Shown one piece after another: positions 15,441 to 22,991 of a stretch of DNA of 62,857 bases. The number at the start of each line of letters is the position of its first letter. The first letter of the stretch is position 1. The stretch covers positions 1 to 62,857 of IMG/VR virus record IMGVR_UViG_3300024308_000007; one strand, written 5' to 3'. Under the pieces are notes generated by a model, which did not search any database, was not told the origin of the DNA, and was given only the letters and a program-made list of their open reading frames with translations. Source of the stretch: a virus. The position numbers were made by a program, and so were the translations under genes.

Positions 15441-15856
15441 TACGGATTCCTCGGCGGCCGTTTGATACCGCAAAACCGGCAAAACTCGCCCTCTTCGATG
15501 CCCGGTCCCCCGCTTGCTGAGAAGAACCATTCATGGTTGCAGGACTTCGGGAATTCGTGGCCGCGGCAGCGCATCCAGTTGATAGACAGTTCGGGCGTTG
15601 CCTCCTTCTTCCGTTCGAACGGCGGGAATCCGCAAGACAGGCGAAGGGCGGCCGATGCGTCAGCGTCTTCCCACTCCACCTCTGTCGTGAACATGCGATT
15701 CGGGTCAGTCAGTTCGTGCGGGTAACGATACTTCGTCACCTCGTAAATGATGGCCACCTGCAGGATCTGGCGGCCGGTAAACCATTGCGAGCGGAAGCGG
15801 ATGTCTCCGGTCATCCCGACACGCTTGCGGTGCGTCCGTAGTGTTGGCTGGTGCAT
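15440..15856 (-). CDS. Hypothetical protein with C-terminal zinc-ribbon-like motif (138 aa)
   Basis: The N-terminal half is a beta-rich domain (FRSQWFTGRQILQVAIIYEV). The C-terminal part has WMRCRGHEFPKSCNHEWF then EFCRFCGIKRP, i.e. two pairs of Cys/His suited to zinc binding. Its stop overlaps the dcm start. Function unknown. Confidence 0.65.
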   Translation of the reverse strand: MHQPTLRTHRKRVGMTGDIRFRSQWFTGRQILQVAIIYEVTKYRYPHELTDPNRMFTTEVEWEDADASAALRLSCGFPPFERKKEATPELSINWMRCRGHEFPKSCNHEWFFSASGGPGIEEGEFCRFCGIKRPPRNP

Positions 15857-15857
15857 A

Positions 15858-16127
15858 TCAATGCTCCGTCATGAAGTAGACAAACGTGATAACGAACAAA
15901 AATATCACGGTAATGAAGATCAGCGCCAGGTGCGGCAGCGGGTCGTCAAAGTGCGGGTCCAGTTCTCGCTTGAACAATTCGTAATTCTTTTCGCCGTGCT
16001 GGCGACCGTCTTCCCAGGTGTCCGCGAGATCGGTACCCAGGAAAGGGTTGTGTTCGCGCCTTACCCCAATCTCACCGGCAAGGCGCCCTTCCTGGAATAC
16101 TTCGGAACGACGTTCAGGTGTGTGCAT
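15858..16127 (-). CDS. RMF-like (ribosome modulation factor-type) domain with C-terminal TM
   Basis: 89 residues. The segment FQEGRLAGEIGV..EHNPF...DTWEDGRQHGE fits the G-R-xA-xxG-xxxxNPy-xxxxxxW-xxG pattern of ribosome modulation factor and its phage relatives. It is followed by a single C-terminal membrane helix (ALIFITVIFLFVITFVYFM), not present in RMF itself. If the match is right, this would be a membrane-tethered RMF-like protein. It is the first gene after the promoter at 16158-16187. Confidence 0.55.
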   Translation of the reverse strand: MHTPERRSEVFQEGRLAGEIGVRREHNPFLGTDLADTWEDGRQHGEKNYELFKRELDPHFDDPLPHLALIFITVIFLFVITFVYFMTEH

Positions 16128-16157
16128 GGTCTTCCCCTTAGTTGGTATCTAAGATGA

Positions 16158-16187
16158 AAACTAGCACACACCTGTCATGAAGGTCAA
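16158..16187 (-). promoter_or_regulatory. Sigma70-type promoter, TTGACCTT class
   Basis: Minus-strand TTGACC (16182-16187) and TAGTTT (16158-16163), 18 bp apart, with GGTGTGTG just before the -10. The TTGACCTTC start matches promoters at 20361-20390, 20905-20933 and 23599-23627. Confidence 0.65.
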
Positions 16188-16201
16188 TCGTTTTTGTCGC
16201 G

Positions 16202-16540
16202 TCAGACTACAATTTCTGTCTTTTTGTGCGCCAGCGCAGGATCGTGCGTCCACTGGTCGCGCGGGGCGATGTTGATGGCGAATACCTCCAGATCCTTATC
16301 GCCGAAATGCGGGTGGCAGATGGTCTTTCGGGCGATGCCGGTGAACGGCATTTCGATGCGGCGCTTCTTATCCGTTTTGCTCGGATACCCCCAGGTGATC
16401 ACCACCCTGTCGAACTCTTTGCCCTCCAGGCGCCGCGTCCAGTATTGGTTGGCTTCGCGGTACTCTTCGGTCTTCTCGCCTGACAGCATGGCGTCGAAGT
16501 ATTGTTGTTCGACCGCTACCTGCAGCACACGTTCAGTCAT
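16202..16540 (-). CDS. ASCH-domain protein
   Basis: 112 residues. YFDAMLSGEKTEEYREANQYW near the N-terminus, followed by a beta-rich body (FDRVVITWGY, MPFTGIARKTIC, VFAINIAP), matches the ASCH fold (the GxKxxE(Y/W)R signature is GEKTEEYR). ASCH proteins bind RNA or cleave acetylated nucleosides in some members. It may act on host RNA or on nucleosides. The start lies 8 bases before the MazG-like stop (16533), in another frame. Confidence 0.75.
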   Translation of the reverse strand: MTERVLQVAVEQQYFDAMLSGEKTEEYREANQYWTRRLEGKEFDRVVITWGYPSKTDKKRRIEMPFTGIARKTICHPHFGDKDLEVFAINIAPRDQWTHDPALAHKKTEIVV

Positions 16541-16958
16541 GGCTATCCCCTTTCAGGTATGGCGGAACGAAGCCGATGACGCCGTCGCCCTCTTTCAGCA
16601 GACGAATGGTCATGGCCAGCAGGTCGACGATTTCGTCTTCCACGCGCGCCCAGTCGCCGCGGTTCTCGGTGTAGTGGATCACCTCTTTACCCACTTCGCC
16701 CGCCTCTTCGTGGAATTTATTCAGCACGTAGTTGGGCTGCGGGAATTTGATGGCCGCCTTTATCGCGCGCTCTTTCGCCTTGGCCAGCAGGCTCGCAAAA
16801 AGCGCCATGCCTGGGTCTGCGTCAATCGGAGATGGAAGGTTGGCCAGGATCACCATGATTTCTTCTCTCGCTACACGCACCCCTAAAATGCTGGTGTCTG
16901 CAGACGCCGCGCGAAGTGCGGTTACTACCTCTTCAATGGTCAGTGGTTCTTTATTCAC
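16533..16958 (-). CDS. MazG-like nucleotide pyrophosphohydrolase
   Basis: 141 residues from the GTG at 16958, chosen because GAGGAA lies 7 bases upstream and the codon overlaps the previous gene's TAA. An in-frame ATG at 16991 is the alternative. NKFHEEAGEVGKE (EExxE) and RVEDEIVDLLAM (ExxxD) are the metal-binding helices of the all-alpha NTP pyrophosphatase (MazG/dUTPase) fold. It would hydrolyse NTPs or (p)ppGpp-related nucleotides; phage MazGs are thought to reshape the host nucleotide pool. Confidence 0.8.
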   Translation of the reverse strand: MNKEPLTIEEVVTALRAASADTSILGVRVAREEIMVILANLPSPIDADPGMALFASLLAKAKERAIKAAIKFPQPNYVLNKFHEEAGEVGKEVIHYTENRGDWARVEDEIVDLLAMTIRLLKEGDGVIGFVPPYLKGDSHD

Positions 16959-17142
16959 GGTTCTGTTCCTCTTTCTCGGCGGCAGTGGCAATCGCGTCCA
17001 GTCGCTGATTCATTAGCGCGGACCGTTCGGCGAACTCCGCATCGGTTGGCGCCGGTACCGGCACAAAGCGGACGCCTGCGCGGGCCAGCATATTGGCCGC
17101 CTGCAGGCACTTCCGTAGATCAACGGGCGAGGCTCGTTGCAT
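16951..17142 (-). CDS. Hypothetical small protein (63 aa)
   Basis: Helical, with a hydrophobic centre (MLARAGVRFVPVPAP). Overlaps the MazG-like start and the preceding gene. Function unknown. Confidence 0.6.
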   Translation of the reverse strand: MQRASPVDLRKCLQAANMLARAGVRFVPVPAPTDAEFAERSALMNQRLDAIATAAEKEEQNRE

Positions 17143-17377
17143 GGAACTTCTCCCAAATCGGTTTACGTCTGGCGTCCGCCTGTCTGGCGCCTTTCATTCT
17201 CTGCTTACCGGGACGGCAGGCAGGCGGGATGTGGTTATCAAACAGGTCGTAAGTCCCGTTCCGGATAGCACGGTTAATCTGGCGCTTCTGGTTGCGCGTC
17301 AGCGGAACGTATGACCGGATGGTCACACCACCTTCCAGTGGCGTTATCCAGATGTGTCGCAGTTCATCGATCGGCAT
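17120..17377 (-). CDS. Hypothetical small basic protein (85 aa)
   Basis: RNQKRQINRAIRNGTYDLFD in the middle and a strongly basic end (RPGKQRMKGARQADARRK) suggest nucleic acid or ribosome contact. No family recognised. Confidence 0.6.
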   Translation of the reverse strand: MPIDELRHIWITPLEGGVTIRSYVPLTRNQKRQINRAIRNGTYDLFDNHIPPACRPGKQRMKGARQADARRKPIWEKFHATSLAR

Positions 17378-17750
17378 TGTCTTCCCCTTTGACGATCAGG
17401 TAGTAGAAGTCCGGATACCGGAAGTCGTGTCCTTCGCGGTTCCAGTTCGGGTTGTCCAGGACGAAGTCGACGCGCCACTTTTTCCCGCGGTCGCCGGTCT
17501 GCGCATCGGTGTATACGCCGGTGACCTTCTTGATCGCACCGCCCACACGCCCGACAATCAGGTCGCCAGGTTTCAGGTCGCGGACACGGCGCATGGTCAG
17601 TCGGACTTTCACCGGCGTAGAGAACTCGGCGTAATTCAGCGCTGCCGTGTATAACGCCTGTGCGTCATACTCCGTGATGCAGTCGTACCCGAAGATGCGG
17701 CGCATGGCCGCAACCTGGAACGAGTTAATTTTCTCGTTGATTAGCGCCAT
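17364..17750 (-). CDS. Hypothetical protein (128 aa)
   Basis: The centre RDLKPGDLIVGRVGGAIKKVTGVY looks like a small beta-barrel, and the C-terminal half is aromatic (WRVDFVLDNPNWNREGH). Coupled to its neighbours. Function unknown. Confidence 0.6.
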   Translation of the reverse strand: MALINEKINSFQVAAMRRIFGYDCITEYDAQALYTAALNYAEFSTPVKVRLTMRRVRDLKPGDLIVGRVGGAIKKVTGVYTDAQTGDRGKKWRVDFVLDNPNWNREGHDFRYPDFYYLIVKGEDNADR

Positions 17751-17751
17751 A

Positions 17752-18915
17752 TCACACGTCCGCGTTCTTGTGTTCGATGGACTTGCCGCAATATTTGCAC
17801 TGCATCTCTCCGTTCATGCCGTCCGGCGCATACTCACACGACTGACCGGTGGCCACGCACTCGTCCGGCACCCCATCCCACTTATCGACCGGCCTGCTGC
17901 CGGTACTCAGCGACTTATTGACCTGCTGGCTGTCGAGGTCGTTGCCGGTGAAGTGTTTGCGCAGCGCTTCCGACAGCGTGTCGCCGAACTCCGAGCGAGT
18001 CTGGCCTACACGAACCGTCCACGTCTCCGTGGCGTCGTCCTGGAAGATAGTCACGACGTCGTTGCTGCCGTCCTCTACGTGGCCAAGGAGGTTCTCGATG
18101 GCCGCCTGTTCGTTCAGACGCCGGACACGCTCAGGATCGCCCACCTGCGCCTGCAGCGCCGCCAGTTGTTCTTCCAGCAGGCGGATGTGCTCGGCAATCA
18201 GGTTGGCATGGCCACGCGACAACGATATGTGCGAGCAATCCCGCGCCCGCGCCTCGTCCAGTTGTGCATAGAACGCGCCGACAGGCCCATGGCCATGCGG
18301 GATGGTCGTCGGGGCGGGCAGCGTGAAGTGATCCACCAGCGCTTCGACAAGGACACACGCTTCATCGCGGTCAATGTATGTTTCGATTTTCGTCACAAGA
18401 CCGCGCTGCAGAATGAGCGAGGTATCTTTTTGATAGAGATCGGTCAGCATCACGCAGCCGCCGAAACCGTCTTTCTCCGGCAAACGCAGGGTCGTCTGGT
18501 GCGGCTTGCTGACCGATTCGGAGGACTCGCCCATTCCGATCGGCATCGGGGCGCCTTCACCGATTGCATAAGAGAACGCGTCGAGACGATTCCCGTAGAC
18601 ACGCTTCGCCTCTTCGATCACCGAATAAAACTCACGGACTTCCAACCGGGCGCCTTCGAACCAGGCAGGGAAGAACTGTTCGGTCAGCGGATGGACGGCA
18701 TTGACCAGTGCCAGTACCACTTTTGCCCCCTGGTGGTTGTGCTCAATCATCTGGTGCAACTGGCGCATGTGCTTTTTGTTGCCGGAAGTGACGGCCATGG
18801 AATACTGGTCGCAGTCCAGCACGACGTCCGCGTTAAAAAAGTACGCCAGCGCATCGCGGTTCTTGGTTTTTCCGCAGGCCTGGGGGCCGACGACGACGAT
18901 AAGTTTATTGATCAT
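17752..18915 (-). CDS. P-loop NTPase with C-terminal zinc-ribbon motif
   Basis: 387 residues from the ATG at 18915; a GTG at 18927 overlapping the previous stop is the alternative. Residues 3-20 hold KLIVVVGPQACGKTKN, a Walker A motif in a kinase-like position, and VVLDCDQY follows at about residue 33. A Leu-rich helix (LIAEHIRLLEEQLAALQAQV) lies in the middle, and the end carries CEYAPDGMNGEMQCKYCGKS, a Cys pair. It could be a phage kinase or packaging-unrelated ATPase; I cannot name the substrate. Confidence 0.7.
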   Translation of the reverse strand: MINKLIVVVGPQACGKTKNRDALAYFFNADVVLDCDQYSMAVTSGNKKHMRQLHQMIEHNHQGAKVVLALVNAVHPLTEQFFPAWFEGARLEVREFYSVIEEAKRVYGNRLDAFSYAIGEGAPMPIGMGESSESVSKPHQTTLRLPEKDGFGGCVMLTDLYQKDTSLILQRGLVTKIETYIDRDEACVLVEALVDHFTLPAPTTIPHGHGPVGAFYAQLDEARARDCSHISLSRGHANLIAEHIRLLEEQLAALQAQVGDPERVRRLNEQAAIENLLGHVEDGSNDVVTIFQDDATETWTVRVGQTRSEFGDTLSEALRKHFTGNDLDSQQVNKSLSTGSRPVDKWDGVPDECVATGQSCEYAPDGMNGEMQCKYCGKSIEHKNADV

Positions 18916-18923
18916 GTTTGCTC

Positions 18924-19109
18924 TCACTCAGTTTTGTTTACAAGGGTTTCGACGAAATCACGCAGACGCTTTTTTGCTGACCGGGCGCCATTCGCTACTG
19001 CTTCCCGTTCTTCGGCGTCCATGAGTGTTCCGGACCAACTGGCTTTAATCTCTGCCGCTACCAGTTTTTGTATCAGGGAATTCAGCCTTACTTTTTGTTT
19101 CCCGTTCAT
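18924..19109 (-). CDS. Small basic helical protein (61 aa)
   Basis: Lys-rich helices (MNGKQKVRLNSLIQKL). The start lies 65 bases inside the previous frame and has only a weak ribosome-binding site, so the start is uncertain; the stop overlaps the GTG alternative start of the P-loop gene. Function unknown. Confidence 0.45.
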   Translation of the reverse strand: MNGKQKVRLNSLIQKLVAAEIKASWSGTLMDAEEREAVANGARSAKKRLRDFVETLVNKTE

Positions 19110-19260
19110 TGTGTGCCGCCCATTCAGTTAGTGGTGGATAGTTATTACCGGCGTACCGGTCAATCAGGTGAACCGCTTCGCGCTGGTACTTTGGCTCGGC
19201 GGAAAACAGCAGTACCGCCGATACAACGACCGCGCCGAATACTGCTGTCATCGGCTTCAT
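19045..19260 (-). CDS. Small exported or membrane protein (71 aa)
   Basis: The N-terminus AVFGAVVVSAVLLFSAEP is a membrane segment or signal peptide, with a soluble polar remainder. It starts directly at the stop of the DnaQ-like gene (TAATG). Function unknown. Confidence 0.55.
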   Translation of the reverse strand: MKPMTAVFGAVVVSAVLLFSAEPKYQREAVHLIDRYAGNNYPPLTEWAAHNERETKSKAEFPDTKTGSGRD

Positions 19261-20018
19261 TACTCTGTTTCGCCCTCGTCCAAGTTGATCTGGTTCAGCG
19301 GAGACATGTCATCCAGGTCGTGCCAGCTACCGTCGGGCCGGCGCGTCACGTTGCGCAGGTCAGGATCGGCGAGGTCGATAGAGCGGATGACCGCGAACAG
19401 CTTGCGAGCCTGGTTGCAGCAGTCGTCGATGCCGACATGCAGCGTACCTTCGTTGGCCACGCCCTCTTTCACCGCGTAGTAGGTCGACAGGAACGAGCGC
19501 GCGCAACGCACCCCCCAAAATGGCCAGTTCATCTTCGTGACCGGCAGCATGTTGCGCCAGGCATTTTCAAGCCAGTTCTGATCCTGCATCGGTCCGCACG
19601 ACCACAACTCCACACGGTCGTTATGCAGGCCGTACAGGTTACACATGTCGCGCACCCAGTCGTTGAAGCCGCGCAACACACCTTCCAGTGAAACCGCTTC
19701 CTGCTGCCCGTATACCTGGTCCATGCGGGCGGCTTCGCACTGGCGGAACCACCACATGATCGTCTGCGGGTCGATATGGCCGCCGAAATTGCGCGCGTAA
19801 TCGAATGCCGAGTCGATTTGCACGTACATGTTGAAGCGGTTCAAAAGGGACTCCTGGGCCGATTTCGCATCGAAGTCCATTACAACCGCACTCAGGGAAA
19901 TGAATGCGGCGTTGGGCGCGGTCGACAGGCTTTCCTTATCGATCATGATGCGCAGGCGAGCCAGCTTTTGCGGGGCGAAAGACGGGCGGCTTCGTTCAAT
20001 CAAAGTCAGTTGTGACAT
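19260..20018 (-). CDS. DnaQ-like 3'-5' exoribonuclease (Rv2179c-like) family protein
   Basis: 252 residues. LRIMIDKESLSTAPNAAFISLSAVVMDF supplies the D-x-E motif (D, E of IDKES) and the 'tapnAaIlsigAv' strand. HIDPQTIMWWFRQCEAAR is the family's 'Ti.WW..Q...aR' helix, VELWSCGPMQDQNWLENA gives motif II, and VGIDDCCNQARKL gives the motif III 'lDDa..qa'. This is the DnaQ-fold exoribonuclease pattern. It likely trims or degrades host or phage RNA. The canonical Asp-Glu is preserved in form (DKE), so activity is plausible. Confidence 0.8.
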   Translation of the reverse strand: MSQLTLIERSRPSFAPQKLARLRIMIDKESLSTAPNAAFISLSAVVMDFDAKSAQESLLNRFNMYVQIDSAFDYARNFGGHIDPQTIMWWFRQCEAARMDQVYGQQEAVSLEGVLRGFNDWVRDMCNLYGLHNDRVELWSCGPMQDQNWLENAWRNMLPVTKMNWPFWGVRCARSFLSTYYAVKEGVANEGTLHVGIDDCCNQARKLFAVIRSIDLADPDLRNVTRRPDGSWHDLDDMSPLNQINLDEGETE

Positions 20019-20028
20019 GGTGGTTTCC

Positions 20029-20331
20029 TTATGCGATACGGATGATTTCTAGGGTGCACACAAACGCGTCTTTATCCCATTTACGTGAACTACTGATCGT
20101 GTACTTCTGGCCGGTCTTCTTACGGGCGTCTGTGACAGAACGACTGTGGCGGCTGCGCAATGCTTGGCTCATTCTAAGCGCGGCATCAATGGCGGACTCC
20201 CCGTTCTCCGGTACCGCTCGTTCTTCCAGGGAAATCACCCCGTTCACCGGCATACGTGCCAGTTGGCTACGAAGGCCGTTGCCTTCTGGCTTCTTAACTG
20301 CTGTTGTGTCTACTGTGATTTTCTTCGGCAT
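20029..20331 (-). CDS. Hypothetical small basic protein (100 aa), first gene of minus operon
   Basis: Basic, with an Ala-rich centre (SAIDAALRMSQALRSRHSRS). The ribosome-binding site AGGAG lies 9 bases before the ATG. It is transcribed first from the promoter at 20361-20390, so it is a likely immediate-early product. Function unknown. Confidence 0.6.
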   Translation of the reverse strand: MPKKITVDTTAVKKPEGNGLRSQLARMPVNGVISLEERAVPENGESAIDAALRMSQALRSRHSRSVTDARKKTGQKYTISSSRKWDKDAFVCTLEIIRIA

Positions 20332-20360
20332 TTTGTTGCTCCTGTTTGCTGGTGGAGTGA

Positions 20361-20390
20361 ACTATAAACAACACTCGCTGCGAAGGTCAA
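20361..20390 (-). promoter_or_regulatory. Promoter for the long minus operon, TTGACCTT class
   Basis: Minus-strand TTGACC (20385-20390) and TATAGT (20361-20366), 18 bp apart. Begins TTGACCTTCGCAGCGA, nearly the same as the plus-strand promoter at 20905. It drives genes from 20331 leftwards. The leader contains CCACCAGCAAACA, resembling the plus-strand leaders. Confidence 0.75.
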
Positions 20391-20416
20391 CAATAATTCA
20401 CGATTATTTTCTAATC

Positions 20417-20600
20417 GCTAAAAACCACTGGCCAGAATTGCTCCGCTCACGGGGTTGTTGAAGTGATAGGGAGAATTGGTCCGATCGCGCGAGAAAAATT
20501 TCTCCGCTCATGGGGATCTTGAAGTGATAGGGCGCGGGGGAATTGCTAAAAACCGCTGGCCAAAATTGATCCGCTCATGAGGGTTTTGAAGTGACTAAGG
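20417..20600. repeat. Three long direct repeats in the divergent control region
   Basis: Copies at 20417-20471 and 20545-20600 are about 55 bp each; 20502-20532 is a partial copy. Shared blocks are GCTAAAAACC-CTGGCCA-AATTG, CCGCTCA, and TTGAAGTGA. All lie between the divergent promoters in a 656-bp stretch (20332-20987) with no convincing gene. Possible regulatory or replication-related iterons. Confidence 0.75.
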
Positions 20601-20865
20601 AAGTTCGCTGGCTTTTCAGCTACCGGAGAAAAAATCAGCCCGATACGGTTGCTCACGTTTGACGATTTTTAAGTGAAATTTTTGTAAGTCGTTGATTTTC
20701 GGGGACTATTTCGATTTTTTCGGAGCGGGATCGGCTGGAAGCCGCGCCACGCCTGGCCTGGCGGGCTGTCGGGGTGCCACTGGCGGTGATCGCCTGGCGT
20801 TTTCGTTGTCCTTTCAGATACCGCGAAACCAGGCGGGGCGCGGGTTTATGGTTGTTTCGTTGGTG

Positions 20866-20895
20866 TTGACCGTCCGCAAAGTTGAAAAATATTTT
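20866..20895 (+). promoter_or_regulatory. Upstream tandem promoter of the rightward early unit
   Basis: TTGACC (20866-20871) and TATTTT (20890-20895) with an 18-bp spacer, located 39 bp upstream of a second promoter. Confidence 0.55.
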
Positions 20896-20904
20896 AATAA
20901 GGTG

Positions 20905-20933
20905 TTGACCTTCGCGGCGGAGGTCATTAATAA
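20905..20933 (+). promoter_or_regulatory. Early rightward promoter with embedded TGACCT/AGGTCA palindrome
   Basis: TTGACC (20905-20910) and TAATAA (20928-20933) with a 17-bp spacer. TGACCT (20906) and AGGTCA (20921) form an inverted repeat that covers the -35 and the spacer. A leader with CACCACCAAACAA precedes the first gene at 20988. The same layout recurs at 23599. Confidence 0.8.
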
Positions 20934-20987
20934 TTAGGCCGCACCACCAAACAACGACACGAAACAACAGATAAACGAGGTAACACG

Positions 20988-21245
20988 ATGGAAAGGATTT
21001 ACAACACGCTGAAAGGGCAACCGCTGCAACATTGGTTGACTATCGCGATCATCCGTGACGAAACCGGATCGGCAACCGTTGAAACGCGCTCAACTATCCA
21101 CGTAGTAAAAGCGCGGCCTCTTTCTCAATCCTGGGGCGCGTCGTTCTCTGATTCTGACATCCTGAACGACAACGATTTATTAAAGGTTGTTTATCAGCGT
21201 TTCGGACGTGAGATTTTCACCGCCGATTATACCCGCAATTTTTAA
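20988..21245 (+). CDS. Hypothetical early protein (85 aa)
   Basis: First gene of the rightward early unit, with CGAGG 10 bases upstream of the ATG. An alpha/beta-looking small protein (HWLTIAIIRDETGSATVETR, then LLKVVYQRFGREIFTADY). No family recognised. Position suggests an immediate-early host-takeover protein. Confidence 0.65.
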   Translation: MERIYNTLKGQPLQHWLTIAIIRDETGSATVETRSTIHVVKARPLSQSWGASFSDSDILNDNDLLKVVYQRFGREIFTADYTRNF

Positions 21246-21262
21246 TTAAAGGGGACCAGAAA

Positions 21263-21808
21263 ATGCAGTCAATCACCACCACGTACACTTTCACGAACGG
21301 CGGACAAGGCCGGATCTTGGTTGAATCATGGCACGGTAAAAAACGCTATAACGCGGATGACGCTTTGAACAGTGAGCAGAATCACCGCCGCGCTGTTCAA
21401 TTGTACATTGACGAAATGAACGAACGCCGCCGCGCTAATCGTCCTGGGGAAAACGTCCCGCCTTTCGAGATCGTCACGTCCGCGCCGCTATCGGGGGAAG
21501 GATGGGCGTTTATGGTCGATTATGCACCGGAGATCGCGCCGTGTCATATGTCTATAACAGTGCGTTTCATGCCTGGAACGAACACCCGCCCCGCTTATAT
21601 GAAAGTTCATTCGTGGTTATTCCCGAAAGGGACGACGGTTAATTATTCACGCGCCACGCAACCAGGGGACGTACAAGGCGCGGCGTTTTATGCGGCGCGG
21701 ATCATGCTGGATATGATCAACGATGAAGTAAAAGACGCCGGAATATCCTATTCCATCCGGGACTATATCCAGACATATAACGGGGATCGCGTTTTCTCTT
21801 TAATCTGA
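21263..21808 (+). CDS. Hypothetical early protein (181 aa)
   Basis: Ribosome-binding site AGGGGA 9 bases before the ATG. N-terminal beta stretch (TTYTFTNGGQGRILVESW), a basic helix (LYIDEMNERRRANR), then a beta-rich C-terminal half (CHMSITVRFMPG). No domain recognised. Confidence 0.65.
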   Translation: MQSITTTYTFTNGGQGRILVESWHGKKRYNADDALNSEQNHRRAVQLYIDEMNERRRANRPGENVPPFEIVTSAPLSGEGWAFMVDYAPEIAPCHMSITVRFMPGTNTRPAYMKVHSWLFPKGTTVNYSRATQPGDVQGAAFYAARIMLDMINDEVKDAGISYSIRDYIQTYNGDRVFSLI

Positions 21809-21866
21809 TTTGTTTTATTGCACGACGATAGCCGAAATATACCGACGACATAACGAGGGGTTTACC

Positions 21867-22502
21867 ATGCGTACTATTAACATCGAACTTTTTAAATTCG
21901 CTGAACTGGACGACGCCGCCAAAAAAGCCGCATTAGAAAACGTCCGCGCCGTTTATCTGGATTCATCGGATTTTTGTTTTTCCGAATATCTCGCCAGTTT
22001 AACCGCTTTCGCCGATGACATCGGGATCGCCGTCCGGGGCTATTCTTTCGGCCTGGAAGGCGGCAACGTCGATCTAGATTTAGATGATTTGTCCGCCGAA
22101 TATAAAAGCGGCGCCCGCCTTTACGCGTGGATCGTGAATAACGTTAAAGGGCTGCAACCCGGCCCGCGCGTTTACCGTGTTGAGCGCGACACCGTGCGCC
22201 ATGGTTTCAAACAACGTGAAAGAATCGTTAAACGTGTTAGCCGTATCTATTCGGGGGATGACTGCTGCAATTATACCGGCGTTTTCTGTGACGAATCTTT
22301 ATTAACGCCTTTCCGCGAATTCCTGAAAGCGCCAACGGATGAAACCTGTTTAGGCGACCTGGTGCGCGCGGCTGTCGATTCCTTTTGCGCTGATATACTG
22401 GCAGAACTGGAACACCAGGAAAGCGACGAATATGCGCAAGAATGGATCGAGAATAAAGGCGATGAAATCGAATTCACCGCAAACGGAAAAATTTACGGAT
22501 AA
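21867..22502 (+). CDS. 'Antitoxin of TA stability system'-like phage protein
   Basis: 211 residues from the ATG at 21867, which follows GAGGGG; the ATG at 21810 has no such site. The start INIELFKFAELDDAAKKAALENVR follows the 'y.F.ELse.AKe.Al...' pattern of a widespread phage/plasmid family often annotated as an antitoxin stability protein. The name reflects databases, and the real role is unknown. No toxin partner is visible next to it. Confidence 0.55.
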   Translation: MRTINIELFKFAELDDAAKKAALENVRAVYLDSSDFCFSEYLASLTAFADDIGIAVRGYSFGLEGGNVDLDLDDLSAEYKSGARLYAWIVNNVKGLQPGPRVYRVERDTVRHGFKQRERIVKRVSRIYSGDDCCNYTGVFCDESLLTPFREFLKAPTDETCLGDLVRAAVDSFCADILAELEHQESDEYAQEWIENKGDEIEFTANGKIYG

Positions 22503-22512
22503 GGGGATCATC

Positions 22513-22803
22513 ATGACTATTAAAATTTTAACGGCTGAATCTATCGCCGTGATCTCTTTTTGGGAATTGAACGACGCGCAACAGGCTGAACAGTTGGAAA
22601 CTTTCGGCAGTGACGCGGAAGACGGCAATTATTTTATTTATGCCGATCAGGTTTACGCAATGGCGGATTGTATGCGCGAAGAATCGCACACGGAAGCGGG
22701 CGCGGCGGGCTGGAATGGGTCATTTAGTGAAACGGCGTTTTCCCGTCTCCTGGTGCGCCTGGTGGATGATAACGAGGCTGTTTTACTGGGGCGCGAATCA
22801 TGA
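22513..22803 (+). CDS. Hypothetical acidic early protein (96 aa)
   Basis: The ATG at 22513 follows AAGGGGATC. The segment ISFWELNDAQQAEQLETFG echoes the ELxDxAKxxAL start of the previous protein, so it may be a shortened relative. Overlaps the next start (ATGA). Confidence 0.6.
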   Translation: MTIKILTAESIAVISFWELNDAQQAEQLETFGSDAEDGNYFIYADQVYAMADCMREESHTEAGAAGWNGSFSETAFSRLLVRLVDDNEAVLLGRES

Positions 22804-22991
22804 TTAAAGAAAATGATATTGTCCACGAAAACGGGAAATATTGGGTTATGCGAAACCGTAAAGATCGCTGTTATTCGGTTATGGTTTCCGGCGCAACTCA
22901 TTCTGTTAGCGATAGCCATTATTCCATGGACGACGACGGGCTATCCATTGCCGTCGCCCGTTGTGATTATCTTGCGAGGCCGAAAAAATGA
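22800..22991 (+). CDS. Hypothetical small early protein (63 aa)
   Basis: Begins in an ATGA overlap and ends in another. A beta-rich small domain (DIVHENGKYWVMRNRKDRCY). Function unknown. Confidence 0.6.
   Translation: MIKENDIVHENGKYWVMRNRKDRCYSVMVSGATHSVSDSHYSMDDDGLSIAVARCDYLARPKK

Noticed and set aside
9161-18915. DNA base hypermodification pathway (DUF4406, MazG, P-loop NTPase)
   Set aside because: No thymidylate synthase-like, TET/JBP, glycosyltransferase or 7-deazaguanine genes seen; the three genes alone do not make a pathway.
20348-20355. GCTGGTGG (E. coli Chi recombination word)
   Set aside because: An 8-base word is expected by chance several times in a genome of this size; no other support.
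20692-20937. 81-aa plus-strand ORF in the divergent control region
   Set aside because: It overlaps both tandem promoters and has no ribosome-binding site.
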